A stretch of DNA of 64,000 nucleotides from Sphingomonas sp. URHD0057 (GTDB taxonomy: Bacteria > Pseudomonadota > Alphaproteobacteria > Sphingomonadales > Sphingomonadaceae): contig NZ_KK211162.1 in assembly GCF_000620665.1 (NCBI RefSeq), forward strand, positions 62,001 to 126,000, given 5' to 3'. The position numbers and the translations under genes were made by a program. A model generated the notes under the pieces. That model was given only the letters and a program-made list of their open reading frames with translations, did no database searches and had not been told where the DNA came from. Shown piece after piece: positions 1 through 9,100 of the stretch (positions are counted from its first letter, which is position 1; each line of letters starts with the position of its first letter).

Positions 1-303
1 TTCGGTTTCTTCGCCACGGTCGAGGATCTGGGCGGCGACGGGCTGGTGCTGGCGAAGGATTTGGGCCGCGAATATTTCCGCTACGATGAGGGCGCCAAGC
101 AGCTCGTGGGCGACGAAACGGGCGAGGCGTATCGCATCGGGCAGAGGCTGACCTTGCGCCTCGCCGAGGCCAATCCGGTTTCGGGCTCGCTGCGGTTCGA
201 ATTGCCGGAAGGCAGCTATGGCACGGCACCACCGCCCCGTCGCAACGACCGGGTACGCCGCGGCCGGCCGCCAAACATCCGCCACCAGTCGCGGCGGCGC
301 TAA
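1..303 (+). CDS. rnr: Ribonuclease R, C-terminal fragment (cut by window edge)
   Basis: This is the 3' end of a gene that starts before the window; the frame is open from base 1. The visible 100 residues read as the end of an S1 RNA-binding domain (GFFATVEDLGGDGLV, then AKDLGREYFRYD and a short strand ending FELPEG), followed by a basic tail rich in Arg and Pro. That order, S1 domain then basic tail, is typical of RNase R, the 3'-5' exonuclease that degrades structured RNA. The catalytic RNB domain lies outside the window, so the call rests on the S1 segment alone. The next gene begins 19 bases downstream, so the two are probably cotranscribed. Another S1-bearing exonuclease is possible but less likely. 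Confidence 0.72.
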   Translation, partial: FGFFATVEDLGGDGLVLAKDLGREYFRYDEGAKQLVGDETGEAYRIGQRLTLRLAEANPVSGSLRFELPEGSYGTAPPPRRNDRVRRGRPPNIRHQSRRR

Positions 304-322
304 CGCAGGAAAGATTGATCCC

Positions 323-631
323 ATGGCCACAGCCGCTGCTGCCATTCTCGCCAGAGCACGACGCGAGGTCGATCAGCTCTTCTTCGACAACGACGCCTTC
401 AGCCGCGACCGCGCCGTCGAGTTCGAGCCGCGCCTCCCGGTGCAGAAGCGTTACCTCGAGCAATTGATCGCACAGGGCGTGGTGCAAGAGAGCGAACCCG
501 GCCGCTATTGGCTCGATCTCGGCGTTTACCGCGAGCGCCGCCGCGAGCGCTCGGTCTGGACGTTTTGGATCATGGTCTTGTTCGCGATCATCCTGGCGGT
601 CGTCTGGGGTGTCAAAACGTTCATCCGCTGA
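323..631 (+). CDS. Small protein with C-terminal membrane anchor, function unknown
   Basis: A 102-residue protein. The ATG at 323 was chosen because an AGGAAAG Shine-Dalgarno (307-313) lies 9 bases upstream; a longer reading from 218 would overlap the RNase R gene. Residues 1-70 look soluble and largely helical, with a segment (QKRYLEQLIAQGVVQE) resembling a small winged-helix-like turn. Residues 78-98 form one hydrophobic helix (VWTFWIMVLFAIILAVVWGV) preceded by an RERRRERS basic stretch, which predicts a single-pass inner-membrane protein with its N-terminus in the cytoplasm. I do not recognise the family. It follows rnr closely and probably shares its transcript. Confidence 0.8.
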   Translation: MATAAAAILARARREVDQLFFDNDAFSRDRAVEFEPRLPVQKRYLEQLIAQGVVQESEPGRYWLDLGVYRERRRERSVWTFWIMVLFAIILAVVWGVKTFIR

Positions 632-698
632 TCGGGTCGAGTTCGACCGTCGCAACTTTTCGGGTGAAGGCGTATTGGGGCGGCAAAGGAGTGCTGCC

Positions 699-1304
699 AT
701 GGCCCACAAGATCGCGATCATCGTCGGCAGCCTTCGCGAAGGCAGCATCAACCGCAAGGTTGCGCGATCGATCTGCGGCCTCAGGAACGATAACCTCGAT
801 TGCTCGATGATCGAGATCGGCGACCTGCCGCTCTACAACCAGGACCTCGACGTCGACCCCCCCGAGCAATGGACGCGGTTCCGACAACAGGTCGGCGCCG
901 CCGACGGCGTGCTGTTCGTCAGCCCCGAATATAATCGCGGGATTCCCGGCGTGCTCAAGAATGCGATCGACGTCGGCTCGCGGCCCTATGGCCAGAGCGT
1001 GTTCGACAAGAAGCCGGGAGCGATCGTGACCGCGTCCCCCGGCAGCATCGGCGGGTTCGGATCGAACCATCAGATTCGCCAGGCGGCGGTGTTCCTCAAC
1101 ATGCCGATCATGCAGCAGCCCGAGGCCTATCTTGGTCACGTGACCGACGACAGTTTCGACGACAGCGGCTGCCTGACGGAAGGGCCGCTTAAACAGCTGA
1201 TCACCAACCTCGCGCACGCCTTTCACGATTGGGTCGAGATGATCCATCGCTCGCGCCAGCTGATGGCCGAGGATGCGGCGCATCGCGCCAAGGAACATGC
1301 ATGA
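699..1304 (+). CDS. NADPH-dependent FMN reductase family protein
   Basis: A 201-residue flavodoxin-like protein. The N-terminus IAIIVGSLREGSINRKVA is the phosphate-binding loop of this family, and SPEYNRGIPGVLKNAIDVGSR (in two parts around residues 70-90) is the signature of the NADPH-dependent FMN reductase/chromate-quinone reductase family. Members bind FMN and reduce flavins, quinones or azo and chromate compounds with NAD(P)H in the cytoplasm. The ATG at 699 has an AAAGGA ribosome site at 685-690; a longer frame from 609 lacks one and carries unrelated residues. The true substrate cannot be read from sequence. The next gene, DoxX, is also associated with redox homeostasis in other bacteria, which fits a small redox group. 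Confidence 0.88.
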   Translation: MAHKIAIIVGSLREGSINRKVARSICGLRNDNLDCSMIEIGDLPLYNQDLDVDPPEQWTRFRQQVGAADGVLFVSPEYNRGIPGVLKNAIDVGSRPYGQSVFDKKPGAIVTASPGSIGGFGSNHQIRQAAVFLNMPIMQQPEAYLGHVTDDSFDDSGCLTEGPLKQLITNLAHAFHDWVEMIHRSRQLMAEDAAHRAKEHA

Positions 1305-1370
1305 TCCTTCTGGCGGAGCGGGCGCCAAGCCGGTAAGCGAGCGTAACGATTTTCAGGGAAGAGGGTCGCC

Positions 1371-1775
1371 ATGGATTTTCGTCATCTCGAAAGATACCAG
1401 CCGCAGTTGCGTGCGCTGCTGCGGATTGTGACCGCCCTGCTGTTCATGGAGCATGGGCTCGCCAAGCTGTTTCATTTTCCGGTGCCGCAGCCGGGTGTGC
1501 CCGATCCGCTGCCGGCGATCCTTCTGGCTGCCGCCTGGATTGAGGTCATCGGTGGCGCTCTGATCGCCCTCGGGCTGTTCACGCGGCTCGCCGCATTCAT
1601 CTGCGCCGGCGAGATGGCGGTCGGTTATTTCATGTTCCACGCGCCTCAAGGTTTCTGGCCGATCGTCAACATGGGCGAAGCGGCGATCCTCTATTGCTTC
1701 GTGTTCCTGTATCTCGCCGCGGCGGGCCCGGGCGCATGGAGTCTCGACGGGATGCGCCGAAAGCCGGTTAGGTAA
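1371..1775 (+). CDS. DoxX family membrane protein
   Basis: A 134-residue integral membrane protein with four hydrophobic segments: about 15-34 (LRIVTALLFMEHGLAKLF), 49-70 (ILLAAAWIEVIGGALIALGLF), 74-90 and 101-122. The first helix carries the G-x-x-K pattern and the second the E-x-x-GG pattern typical of the DoxX/TQO-small family. These proteins are inner-membrane redox or stress-associated components; the biochemical role of this branch is not settled. An AGGGAAGAGGG purine-rich stretch lies just upstream of the ATG. The 3' end overlaps the opposing kynU gene by 8 bp, so the two transcripts converge without a terminator between them. Confidence 0.9.
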   Translation: MDFRHLERYQPQLRALLRIVTALLFMEHGLAKLFHFPVPQPGVPDPLPAILLAAAWIEVIGGALIALGLFTRLAAFICAGEMAVGYFMFHAPQGFWPIVNMGEAAILYCFVFLYLAAAGPGAWSLDGMRRKPVR

Positions 1776-2991
1776 CCTTCGCCCGCGCCTTGAAGCGCGG
1801 GTCGTCCCACTCGCGGGAGGCGACAATCTCGCCGAGAATCTCGGCCGCGCGCACGATATCGACGAATCGATTGTAGAGCGGCGCGAAACCGAACCGCATC
1901 AAATCGGGCGCGCGGAAGTCGCCGATCACGCCGCGCGCGATCAACGCCTGCATGACCGCATAGCCCTCGGGATGGGCGAAGCAGACGTGGCTGGCGCGCC
2001 GGCTCGGGTCCGGTGGCGAGGCAAGACGGAGCTCATCTCCGCAGCGCGCTTCGACCTCGTCGATGAACAGCTGCGACAGCGCTCGCGCCTTGGCCTCGAC
2101 ATCGGACATGGCGACGTCGGCGAAGGTGTCGAGCCCGGCCTCGAGCGCGGCCAGCGCCATGATCGACGGCGTACCGGTCAAGAAGCGTGTGATGCCGGCC
2201 GCCGGGCGGTAATTGTCGTCGAACGCGAATGGGTCGGCATGGCCCATCCATCCTTGCACGGGCGAACGTAGCTCATCCTGCAACCTCTCTGCCACGAAGA
2301 GGAAGGCCGGCGCGCCCGGCCCGCCGTTCAGATATTTATAGCCGCATCCCACGGCGAGGTCGCAGCCAGTGTCGTCGAGGTCGATCTCGATCGCTCCGGC
2401 GCTGTGCGACAAGTCCCACAGCGTCAGCGCGCCCGCGGCGTGCGCGGCGGCGTTGAGCGCGCGCATGTCGTAAAACGCAGCGCTTCGGTAGTCGACGTGA
2501 GTCAGCGTGACCACCGCCGTGTCTTCGTCGATCGCGCTCAGGACATCTGCGGCAGGAACCGAACGAAGGCGGAGACCGAGCATGTCGGCAAGCCCCTGCG
2601 CGACATAAAGGTCGGTCGGAAAGTTGCGCTGCTGCGTGACGATGGTGCGTCGGCCAGGCCGTGCGCGGACTGCTGCCGCGAGCAATTTGAAGAGGCAGAC
2701 GCTCGTCGAATCCGCGATCAGCAGCTCGTTCGGCCGCGCACCGACGATCGGCGCGAGCTTCGCCGCGATCCGCGTCGACCAGTCAATCCAGCCGTGCTTG
2801 TTCCAGCTGGCGATGAGGTCCTCGCCCCATTGCGCCTCGGCGGTTTCCACCAGCTTGCCGGGCGCAGCCCTGGGCAGCGCACCAAGCGAATTGCCGTCGA
2901 GGTAAATGATGCCTTCGGGGAGCGAGAACCGGTCTCGGGCGAAGGCGAGTGGGTCGGACTCGTCGAGCTGCTGGGCTTCCTCGGGCGTCAC
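1768..2991 (-). CDS. kynU: Kynureninase
   Basis: A 407-residue PLP enzyme of aminotransferase fold type I that splits L-kynurenine into anthranilate and alanine in tryptophan catabolism. Family features seen: [12 protein letters not shown] near residue 30, WIDWS around 68, THVDYRSA around 165, WDLSHSAGA around 192, and the PLP lysine K219 in [12 protein letters not shown]. Length matches the family (about 405-420). The GTG at 2991 is chosen because it overlaps the dcd stop as GTGA, giving a 4-bp coupling, and because the extra upstream residues of the longer frame are antisense-like to dcd. No tryptophan dioxygenase or kynurenine formamidase is present nearby. The gene probably shares a transcript with dcd. 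Confidence 0.93.
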   Translation of the reverse strand: MTPEEAQQLDESDPLAFARDRFSLPEGIIYLDGNSLGALPRAAPGKLVETAEAQWGEDLIASWNKHGWIDWSTRIAAKLAPIVGARPNELLIADSTSVCLFKLLAAAVRARPGRRTIVTQQRNFPTDLYVAQGLADMLGLRLRSVPAADVLSAIDEDTAVVTLTHVDYRSAAFYDMRALNAAAHAAGALTLWDLSHSAGAIEIDLDDTGCDLAVGCGYKYLNGGPGAPAFLFVAERLQDELRSPVQGWMGHADPFAFDDNYRPAAGITRFLTGTPSIMALAALEAGLDTFADVAMSDVEAKARALSQLFIDEVEARCGDELRLASPPDPSRRASHVCFAHPEGYAVMQALIARGVIGDFRAPDLMRFGFAPLYNRFVDIVRAAEILGEIVASREWDDPRFKARAKVT

Positions 2992-3542
2992 AGCTTGGGC
3001 AGGGTCACGCCCTTCTGCCCCATATATTTGCCCGCGCGGTCGGCGTAGCTGACTTCGCACGGCTCGTTGCCCTGGAGGAACAGGAACTGGCACGCGCCTT
3101 CATTGGCGTAGACTTTTGCGGGCAGCGGCGTGGTGTTCGAGAATTCGAGCGTGACATGCCCCTCCCACCCGGGCTCGAGCGGGGTGACGTTCACGATGAT
3201 CCCGCACCGCGCATAGGTCGACTTGCCGAGGCAGATCACCATCACGTCGCGCGGCACCCGGAAATATTCGACGGTATGGGCGAGCGCGAAGCTGTTGGGC
3301 GGGATGATGCACACGTCGGTCGTGCGGTCGACAAAGCTGTTCGCAGCGAAGTCCTTGGGGTCGACGGTCGCCGAGTCGACGTTGGTGAAGATCTTGAAGT
3401 GGTTCGAGACCCGCGCGTCATAGCCGTAGCTGGACAAGCCGTAGCTGATGCAGCCCTCGCGCCGCTGCGCTTCGACGAACGGCTCGATCATGCCGTTCGT
3501 CTGCGCCTGCTCGCGAATCCAGCGGTCGGATAATATCGCCAT
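2988..3542 (-). CDS. dcd: dCTP deaminase
   Basis: A 184-residue cytosolic enzyme that deaminates dCTP to dUTP, supplying dUMP for thymidylate synthesis. The full length is typical of the homotrimeric bacterial form. Diagnostic segments are [14 protein letters not shown] near residue 35, the [11 protein letters not shown] motif containing the Ser and Arg of the active site near residue 110, [16 protein letters not shown] with the catalytic Glu near 130, and the C-terminal [12 protein letters not shown] that closes over the nucleotide. The gene diverges from dnaB across a 205-bp intergenic region and leads directly into kynU with a 4-bp overlap. A DNA-precursor enzyme next to the replicative helicase is a sensible neighbour. 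Confidence 0.97.
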   Translation of the reverse strand: MAILSDRWIREQAQTNGMIEPFVEAQRREGCISYGLSSYGYDARVSNHFKIFTNVDSATVDPKDFAANSFVDRTTDVCIIPPNSFALAHTVEYFRVPRDVMVICLGKSTYARCGIIVNVTPLEPGWEGHVTLEFSNTTPLPAKVYANEGACQFLFLQGNEPCEVSYADRAGKYMGQKGVTLPKL

Positions 3543-3594
3543 GACGAGTGCCTAACGGGCCGGTCCGGCCCCTTCAATTTGGCACGGATTATTT

Positions 3595-3668
3595 CTGTGG
3601 ATTGGGCAGAATGGAAATTCCGCAATTCCGGTGGACCGCACGCCGATTCGCGCACAGCCAATCCACAG
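3595..3668. promoter_or_regulatory. Inverted pair of DnaA-box-like sites in the dcd/dnaB intergenic region
   Basis: CTGTGGATTGG occurs at 3595-3605 and its exact reverse complement CCAATCCACAG at 3658-3668, separated by 52 bp. Both contain TGTGGATTG, seven of nine matches to the DnaA box TGTGGATAA. They sit in the only intergenic space between divergent dcd and dnaB, so DnaA or another dimeric regulator could control both. Binding is inferred; the exact 11-bp inverted repeat is seen directly. Confidence 0.5.
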
Positions 3669-3747
3669 TTGTACTTCTTTCGTTCTCATCGGATAAGGGC
3701 CTGTACCCAATGGTGCGTGGGGACGCGCCTGGCGTAGAGGATTCGCC

Positions 3748-5265
3748 ATGGCTGAAGTTATTCGTATCGCCGAGTCTGCGTCAGAACCGGCGCCGCAAGC
3801 GCTGCCCCAAAACGTCGAGGCGGAGGCTGCGCTGCTGGGCGCGCTGATGATCGACAACCGGCTGGTCGAGGATGTCCAGCTCAAGCTTCGGCCCGACCAT
3901 TTCTTCGAGCCGCTGCACGGGCGCATCTACGAAGCCATATTACGGATGACGGATGCCAATCGGATTGCTAATCCGGTGACGCTTCGGCCCTTGTTTGAGG
4001 CCGATGAAGCGATCAAGGACGTTGGCGGACCTGCGTATCTCGCCCAGTTGACGGGATCGGGTGCGGCCGTGATCGGGGCGCGGGACTTCGCACAACAGAT
4101 TTACGATCTGGCGTTGCTCCGTGCACTGATAGGAGTCGGCCGCGACCTGGTCGAAGGCGCGCTCGACACGAGTGAGGACGTTGCCCCCCTCGCTCAAATC
4201 GAGCGCGCCGAGACCGACCTCTATAAGGTCGCCGAGGCAGGCGGCGCCGAAGGCCGCGCCTTGTCGTTCGGCGAGGCCGCGAAAGCTTCGATCCGCAATG
4301 CCGAAGCAGCGCTTAATCGCGGCGGCGGCCTGACTGGGATTACGACCGGCTTGTCGGGGCTTAACGGGCGCATCGGCGGCCTCCAGCGATCCGACCTGAT
4401 CATCGTCGCCGGCCGCCCGGGCATGGGCAAGACCGCACTGGCGACCAACATGGCGTTCAGCACTGCGCTCCGCTTCGTCCAGGATCAGGCCGACGGGATC
4501 GAGACGGTCAAGGCGGCCGGAGCGCCGATCGCCGTATTCAGCCTCGAAATGTCCGCCGAGCAGCTGGTCACTCGCGTCCTTTCCGAGCAATCGAAGGTGA
4601 CCGCCGAGCAAATCCGCACGGGCAATCTGTCGCACCAGGAGTTCGCATCCTTCGCCCGCGCCGCGGGCGATTTGCAGAGCCTGCCGTTCTACATCGACGA
4701 TACGCCCGGCCTGACCATCGCCGCGCTCCGCGCGCGGGCGCGCCGGCTGAAGCGCCAGAAGGGGATCGGTCTCGTCGTGGTCGACTATCTCCAGCTGCTG
4801 CAAGGCTCCGGAAAAGGCAGCGCGGGCGACAATCGCGTCCAGGAAATTTCGGAGATCAGCCGCGGCCTGAAGCAGCTCGCCAAAGAGCTCGACCTGCCGG
4901 TGATCGGCGTGTCGCAGCTGTCGCGTGCGGTTGAGCAGCGCGAGGACAAGCGCCCGCAATTGTCGGACTTGAGGGAATCGGGCTCGATCGAGCAGGACGC
5001 CGATATCGTGCTCTTCGTCTATCGCGAGGAATATTATCTGAGGGCGCACGAGCCCAAGCACCCCATTCCGGGCGACCCGATCGAGGTCTTTTCGGCGTTC
5101 GAGGAATGGGAGGCCAAGCACAGCCAGGTGGCCGGCATGGCCGAGCTGATCATTGCCAAGAACCGCCACGGCGGCACCGGAAAGGAGCGCCTGCGGTTCG
5201 AAGGCCGGTTCACCAAATTCAGCGATCCCGCGGACGAGCAAAGATTGCCGGAGATGCGCACCTGA
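3748..5265 (+). CDS. dnaB: Replicative DNA helicase DnaB
   Basis: A 505-residue hexameric 5'-3' helicase that unwinds DNA at the replication fork and recruits primase. The N-terminal domain covers about residues 20-125 (PQNVEAEAALLGALMID at its start). The RecA-like ATPase domain begins near 195 (GITTGLSGLN), with Walker A GRPGMGKT at 222-229, FSLEMSAEQL after it, the Walker B region LVVVDYLQLL near 343, and DLRESGSIEQDADIV near 410. The C-terminus AELIIAKNRHGGTG is also typical. The ATG at 3748 has GAGGA 6 bases upstream. No intein or insertion is seen. A stable hairpin follows the stop codon at 5290-5317. Confidence 0.98.
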   Translation: MAEVIRIAESASEPAPQALPQNVEAEAALLGALMIDNRLVEDVQLKLRPDHFFEPLHGRIYEAILRMTDANRIANPVTLRPLFEADEAIKDVGGPAYLAQLTGSGAAVIGARDFAQQIYDLALLRALIGVGRDLVEGALDTSEDVAPLAQIERAETDLYKVAEAGGAEGRALSFGEAAKASIRNAEAALNRGGGLTGITTGLSGLNGRIGGLQRSDLIIVAGRPGMGKTALATNMAFSTALRFVQDQADGIETVKAAGAPIAVFSLEMSAEQLVTRVLSEQSKVTAEQIRTGNLSHQEFASFARAAGDLQSLPFYIDDTPGLTIAALRARARRLKRQKGIGLVVVDYLQLLQGSGKGSAGDNRVQEISEISRGLKQLAKELDLPVIGVSQLSRAVEQREDKRPQLSDLRESGSIEQDADIVLFVYREEYYLRAHEPKHPIPGDPIEVFSAFEEWEAKHSQVAGMAELIIAKNRHGGTGKERLRFEGRFTKFSDPADEQRLPEMRT

Positions 5266-5289
5266 AGCCCGTTTTTTGGGGAGGGGGAT

Positions 5290-5317
5290 GAGGGCGTCGG
5301 CTCATGCCGGCGCCCTC
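5290..5317 (+). terminator. Hairpin after dnaB
   Basis: A 12-bp stem, GAGGGCGTCGGC paired with GCCGGCGCCCTC with one T-G wobble, around a TCAT loop, 24 bases past the dnaB stop codon. No T-run follows, so it may be an attenuating or RNA-stabilising hairpin rather than a classic intrinsic terminator. Confidence 0.55.
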
Positions 5318-5415
5318 AATGCGTTGATGCGGTCCGGGACGTCCCTTCGTCGAATGGCAATTGCCCGCGCTGGCGCCGTTCCTAGGCTCCTGCCCCACGA
5401 GGTCGGGAGGCTAAA

Positions 5416-7521
5416 ATGGGCATGTGGCGAAAGCTTGTGGTCGCTGCGGCGGCGGGATTGGTAAGCGTGGCAGGGGCCGCCCAACAGGGCGCGGACGATC
5501 CGTACATCTGGCTCGAAGACGTCCACGGCGAAAAAGCCCTCGCCTGGGCGCGCCATGAGAATGATCGGACGCTGGGCGAGCTTCAAAGCGATCCCCGCTA
5601 CAAGACGATGTACGACCAGGCTTTGACTCAGATGCAGGCCGAAGATCGCATCCCCTACGTCCAGATCACGCCGACGGGTCTCTACAATTTCTGGCAGGAC
5701 GCCAACCACGTTCGCGGGATCTACCGGCGGACCACGATGGCCAGCTACCGCACCGCCAACCCGAAATGGGAAACGGTGCTCGACGTCGACGCGCTGGCCA
5801 AGGCGGAAGGCAAGTCATGGGTCTATCAAGGCATGTCGTGCCTGCCGCCGGCATACACTCGCTGCCTGGTTTTTCTCTCTCAGGGCGGCAGCGACGCGAA
5901 CGTTGTCCGCGAGTTCGACCTTCGCACCAAGAGTCTCGTCGCGGGCGGATTCAACCTACCTGAAGGAAAGCAGGGCGTGACCTGGGAGGACGAGAACACG
6001 CTTCTCGTCGGGCGCGATTGGGGCCGCGGAACCATGACCCCGTCCGGTTACGCCTTCATCACCAAGCGCTTGAAGCGCGGCCAGCCTCTAGATCAGGCGG
6101 TGGAAGTCTTCCGCGGCGAGCCGACCGATGTTTCCGCTGGCGCTTACGTCATGCGCGACACCGATGGACGTGCGCAGGCCTTGGTCGGCTATCGCAGCAT
6201 CGAGGTGTTCAACAACCAATACGCACTGCTGAAGCGCAGTGGGAAGGTCGTGCTCAACCTGCCCCGGCGCTCCGCAGTTCAGGGGATTATCGACGGTCGA
6301 ATGCTGGTCAGCCTCGACGAAGCCTGGGCGCCATCGCCGGGGGTTCGCTTCGCGCCGGACACAATCGTCTCTTACGACCTCGCTGCGTGGAAGCGCGATC
6401 CCCTCCGAGCTAAGCCGAGCCTGGTGTGGGCTCCGGGCAAGCGGCAGTCGTTGAGCGGGCTGGCGACGACGCACGGCAAGCTCGTCGTCAATATGCTCGA
6501 CAACGTCCGCGGCCGCCTGTTCACGCTCGATTACGTCAAGGGCCGCTGGCGCAAGACGAACGTCGCGCTGCCGCTCAACGCCACGGTGGGCGTAGCCACG
6601 ACGGACGATCGCAGCGAGCAAGCGATGTTCACCGTGACCGATTATCTGACTCCGTCGACGTTGTGGTTCTACAATGGCGCCACCGGATCGCTGCAGAAGA
6701 TCAAGTCGAGCCCGGCGCGCTTCGACGCGTCGCGGCATGTGGTCGAGCAACTCGAAGCGGTCTCGCGCGACGGCACCCGGATTCCCTATTTCCTGATCCG
6801 CCCGCGCGAGATGAAAATGGACGGCTCCACGCCGACGCTTCTCTACGGTTACGGCGGATTCCAGAGCCAGGAAGTGCCTTATTATTCGGGGACGCTCGGC
6901 AAGCTCTGGCTCGAGGCGGGCAACGCCTACGTTGTCGCCAACCTGCGCGGCGGGGGCGAGTTCGGCCCCGAATGGCACCAGGCGGCGCAGGGCGCCCACA
7001 AACAACGGACCTGGGACGATTATATCGCCGTCGCCGAGGACCTGATCCAGCGCAAGATCAGCTCGCCGCGCCGCCTCGGCGTGGTCGGCGGCAGCCAGGG
7101 CGGATTGCTGGTCGGGACCGCGATCACCCAGCGGCCGGAGCTGTTCAACGCGGCGATCGTCCAGGTGCCGTTGTTCGACATGCTGCGCTATCACCTGATC
7201 GGCGCCGGGGCATCATGGATTGGCGAATATGGCGACCCGCGCATTCCCGAGCAACGCGCCTGGCTCGAAGCTTATTCGCCCTACCAAAAGCTTCGCGCCG
7301 GCGTGACCTATCCGACGCCGTTCATCGAGACATCGACGGCGGACGACCGCGTGACGCCCGTCCACGGGCGGAAGGCCGCAGCGCGCCTCGCCGCGCTTAA
7401 AGACCCGTATTATTATTACGAGAATCTCGAAGGCGGACATGCCGCCGCGGCCAATTTGCCGGAGACGGCGCGCCGATTGGCCCTCGAATATCTCTACGCG
7501 ACGCGGCGCCTGGTCGATTGA
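5416..7521 (+). CDS. Prolyl oligopeptidase family serine peptidase (S9), secreted
   Basis: A 701-residue peptidase of family S9A. The N-terminus has a signal peptide (WRKLVVAAAAGLVSVAGAAQQ), pointing to export to the periplasm. Residues about 30-440 form the beta-propeller that limits access to small peptides, beginning DPYIWLEDVHGEKALAW. The alpha/beta-hydrolase domain carries LRGGGEFGPEWHQA, the nucleophile Ser560 in GGSQGG, the acid Asp643 or Asp644 in STADDRVTP, and His675 in EGGHAAA, a complete triad. The enzyme cleaves short peptides after proline or related residues. GGGAGG at 5405-5410 supports the start at 5416; the ATG at 5422 is equally possible. It ends 3 bp from the opposing L,D-transpeptidase gene. 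Confidence 0.93.
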   Translation: MGMWRKLVVAAAAGLVSVAGAAQQGADDPYIWLEDVHGEKALAWARHENDRTLGELQSDPRYKTMYDQALTQMQAEDRIPYVQITPTGLYNFWQDANHVRGIYRRTTMASYRTANPKWETVLDVDALAKAEGKSWVYQGMSCLPPAYTRCLVFLSQGGSDANVVREFDLRTKSLVAGGFNLPEGKQGVTWEDENTLLVGRDWGRGTMTPSGYAFITKRLKRGQPLDQAVEVFRGEPTDVSAGAYVMRDTDGRAQALVGYRSIEVFNNQYALLKRSGKVVLNLPRRSAVQGIIDGRMLVSLDEAWAPSPGVRFAPDTIVSYDLAAWKRDPLRAKPSLVWAPGKRQSLSGLATTHGKLVVNMLDNVRGRLFTLDYVKGRWRKTNVALPLNATVGVATTDDRSEQAMFTVTDYLTPSTLWFYNGATGSLQKIKSSPARFDASRHVVEQLEAVSRDGTRIPYFLIRPREMKMDGSTPTLLYGYGGFQSQEVPYYSGTLGKLWLEAGNAYVVANLRGGGEFGPEWHQAAQGAHKQRTWDDYIAVAEDLIQRKISSPRRLGVVGGSQGGLLVGTAITQRPELFNAAIVQVPLFDMLRYHLIGAGASWIGEYGDPRIPEQRAWLEAYSPYQKLRAGVTYPTPFIETSTADDRVTPVHGRKAAARLAALKDPYYYYENLEGGHAAAANLPETARRLALEYLYATRRLVD

Positions 7522-7524
7522 CGC

Positions 7525-9051
7525 TTACGGGCCGACGTCTGTCTCCTGGCCCTTGTAGGCCTTGCGCGGCGCGCCGCGAACGAGGCCCAGGGCCATCGCC
7601 ACGTTATCGTCCCAGCCATAGACGTCGGGGCGAAACTGGACTCGGCTGCCGTCCCAGAAAGCCGTGTGATAAAGCAGGCGGACGGGGATGCTGGTCTTGA
7701 GCTTGACGTAGCTTTCCTTGCCGCTGGCCAAGGCCTTCTGGAATTGCGGGAGCACGCCGTCCTGGTCGGCCAGCACGGCGGCGAACTGGAGCGCATTTTG
7801 CACGCGAACGCAGCCGTGGCTGCGGTGGCGCTCGGGAAGCCCGAATAGCGCCTTGGCCGGGGTATCGTGCAGGTAGATGTCCTGCGGGTCGTCCATGTCG
7901 AACTTGACCAGCCCGAGCGAGTTCTTCGGGCCCGGCAGCTGCACCAGCCGGCCGTTCCTGAACGCCATGCGATTCCTGGCCAGGTAGCCGGAGCCCTTGT
8001 CGGCGAGCTCCTCCTTGTAGATCGAATCCGGGATGCGCCAGTAAGGGTTGGCGACGAGCTGCGAGAACGGCCCCTGGATCTGCGGGGTCGGTTTGTCGGG
8101 CTCGCCGGCGACCACTTCGCGGCGGTCGACATGTTGCCCGCCGCGCCAGTAATCGAGCATCGTCGCGGCGGTGTTGACGTCGATCCGGGTGGCCGGCGGA
8201 GTGCGCTCGAGCCAGCGCAACCGCTCCATTGCGATGGCCAGCTGACGCGCCCGCCCCGCCGAGCCCGAGTTGAGCGCGTCGAGCGTGTCGGGCCCAATGA
8301 CGCCGTCGGGCTTCATGCCAAAGTCGGTTTGAAGCGCTTTGACCGCGGCAACGAGCTGCGGCGTGTAGCGCGACAAGGACGTCCGTTGCGGCTGGTCGGG
8401 TGGCGCTGGCGGCAGGTAGCCGCTGGACCTGAGCGCGGCGATCACGGCCGGAATGCGCGGATCGCGATGATGGGGCTTGAGCAGCTTGCCGGCCGGAATC
8501 GGCACGGCATTCGCCTGACCCGCTAACCGCAGATACTGTAGGTGCGCCTCGGATAGCGCGCGATACTCGTCGGTCTGCGGCGGCAGCGACGCAAACCATT
8601 GTTCGAGGTCGCGGCCTTGGAGAGCCGTCGCGAGACCCTGCCCGACGTTCGGATTGGCGCGCGGGATGGTATAGATTGCGGCGACCTTCTTCGGGTCGGC
8701 ATAGCCGCGCGCGAGTGCCGACGCATATGCCAGCGCCGCCTTGGTCAGCGCGGCTTCGCGAGCGCTCGCGTCGGTCGGCAGCGGCTGTTTCAGGAACAGC
8801 TCCGGCTTGAGCCCGTTCGCCGGCGCGCGCTCGATGATCCCGAGCAACGTGCTTTCGGCTTTCTTGTCCCATGCCGCTTGCCATTGCCGCGCCCCGTAGA
8901 AGGCGCGGACCTGCGGATCGCGCGCCTGCGATTGAAGCGCGCTGGCATCGACCTGCTTGGGATTGACCGTGGCCTTGTTGCCGCAATCGGCAAGGATAAC
9001 GCTGAACAGGGCAAGAATGAGGGCCTTGCCGGGCCCGGACGAGATTTTCAC
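7525..9051 (-). CDS. L,D-transpeptidase with peptidoglycan-binding domain (YcbB-like)
   Basis: About 508 residues from a GTG at 9051; a TTG at 9078 is the alternative, and neither has a clear ribosome site. The N-terminus is a hydrophobic export signal ending ILADCG; the Cys could be lipidated, but Asp before it is unusual for a lipobox. A scaffold region follows, then a peptidoglycan-binding domain (LQTDFGMKPDGVIGPDTLDALN in two parts), then a YkuD catalytic domain with the nucleophile Cys in HRSHGCVRV. Such enzymes form 3-3 cross-links in peptidoglycan or attach proteins to it in the periplasm. It lies 49 bp after astD in a minus-strand run with selO, with no obvious functional link. Confidence 0.88.
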   Translation of the reverse strand: MKISSGPGKALILALFSVILADCGNKATVNPKQVDASALQSQARDPQVRAFYGARQWQAAWDKKAESTLLGIIERAPANGLKPELFLKQPLPTDASAREAALTKAALAYASALARGYADPKKVAAIYTIPRANPNVGQGLATALQGRDLEQWFASLPPQTDEYRALSEAHLQYLRLAGQANAVPIPAGKLLKPHHRDPRIPAVIAALRSSGYLPPAPPDQPQRTSLSRYTPQLVAAVKALQTDFGMKPDGVIGPDTLDALNSGSAGRARQLAIAMERLRWLERTPPATRIDVNTAATMLDYWRGGQHVDRREVVAGEPDKPTPQIQGPFSQLVANPYWRIPDSIYKEELADKGSGYLARNRMAFRNGRLVQLPGPKNSLGLVKFDMDDPQDIYLHDTPAKALFGLPERHRSHGCVRVQNALQFAAVLADQDGVLPQFQKALASGKESYVKLKTSIPVRLLYHTAFWDGSRVQFRPDVYGWDDNVAMALGLVRGAPRKAYKGQETDVGP

Positions 9052-9100
9052 GACCGACTGAACGCTACGGCTGCTCAAATCGATCCACTGACGGGTTGGG

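Noticed and set aside
3579-3595. TTGGCACGGATTATTTC as a possible sigma-54 promoter before dnaB.
   Set aside because: The -24 half fits but the -12 position lacks the required GC in TTGC.
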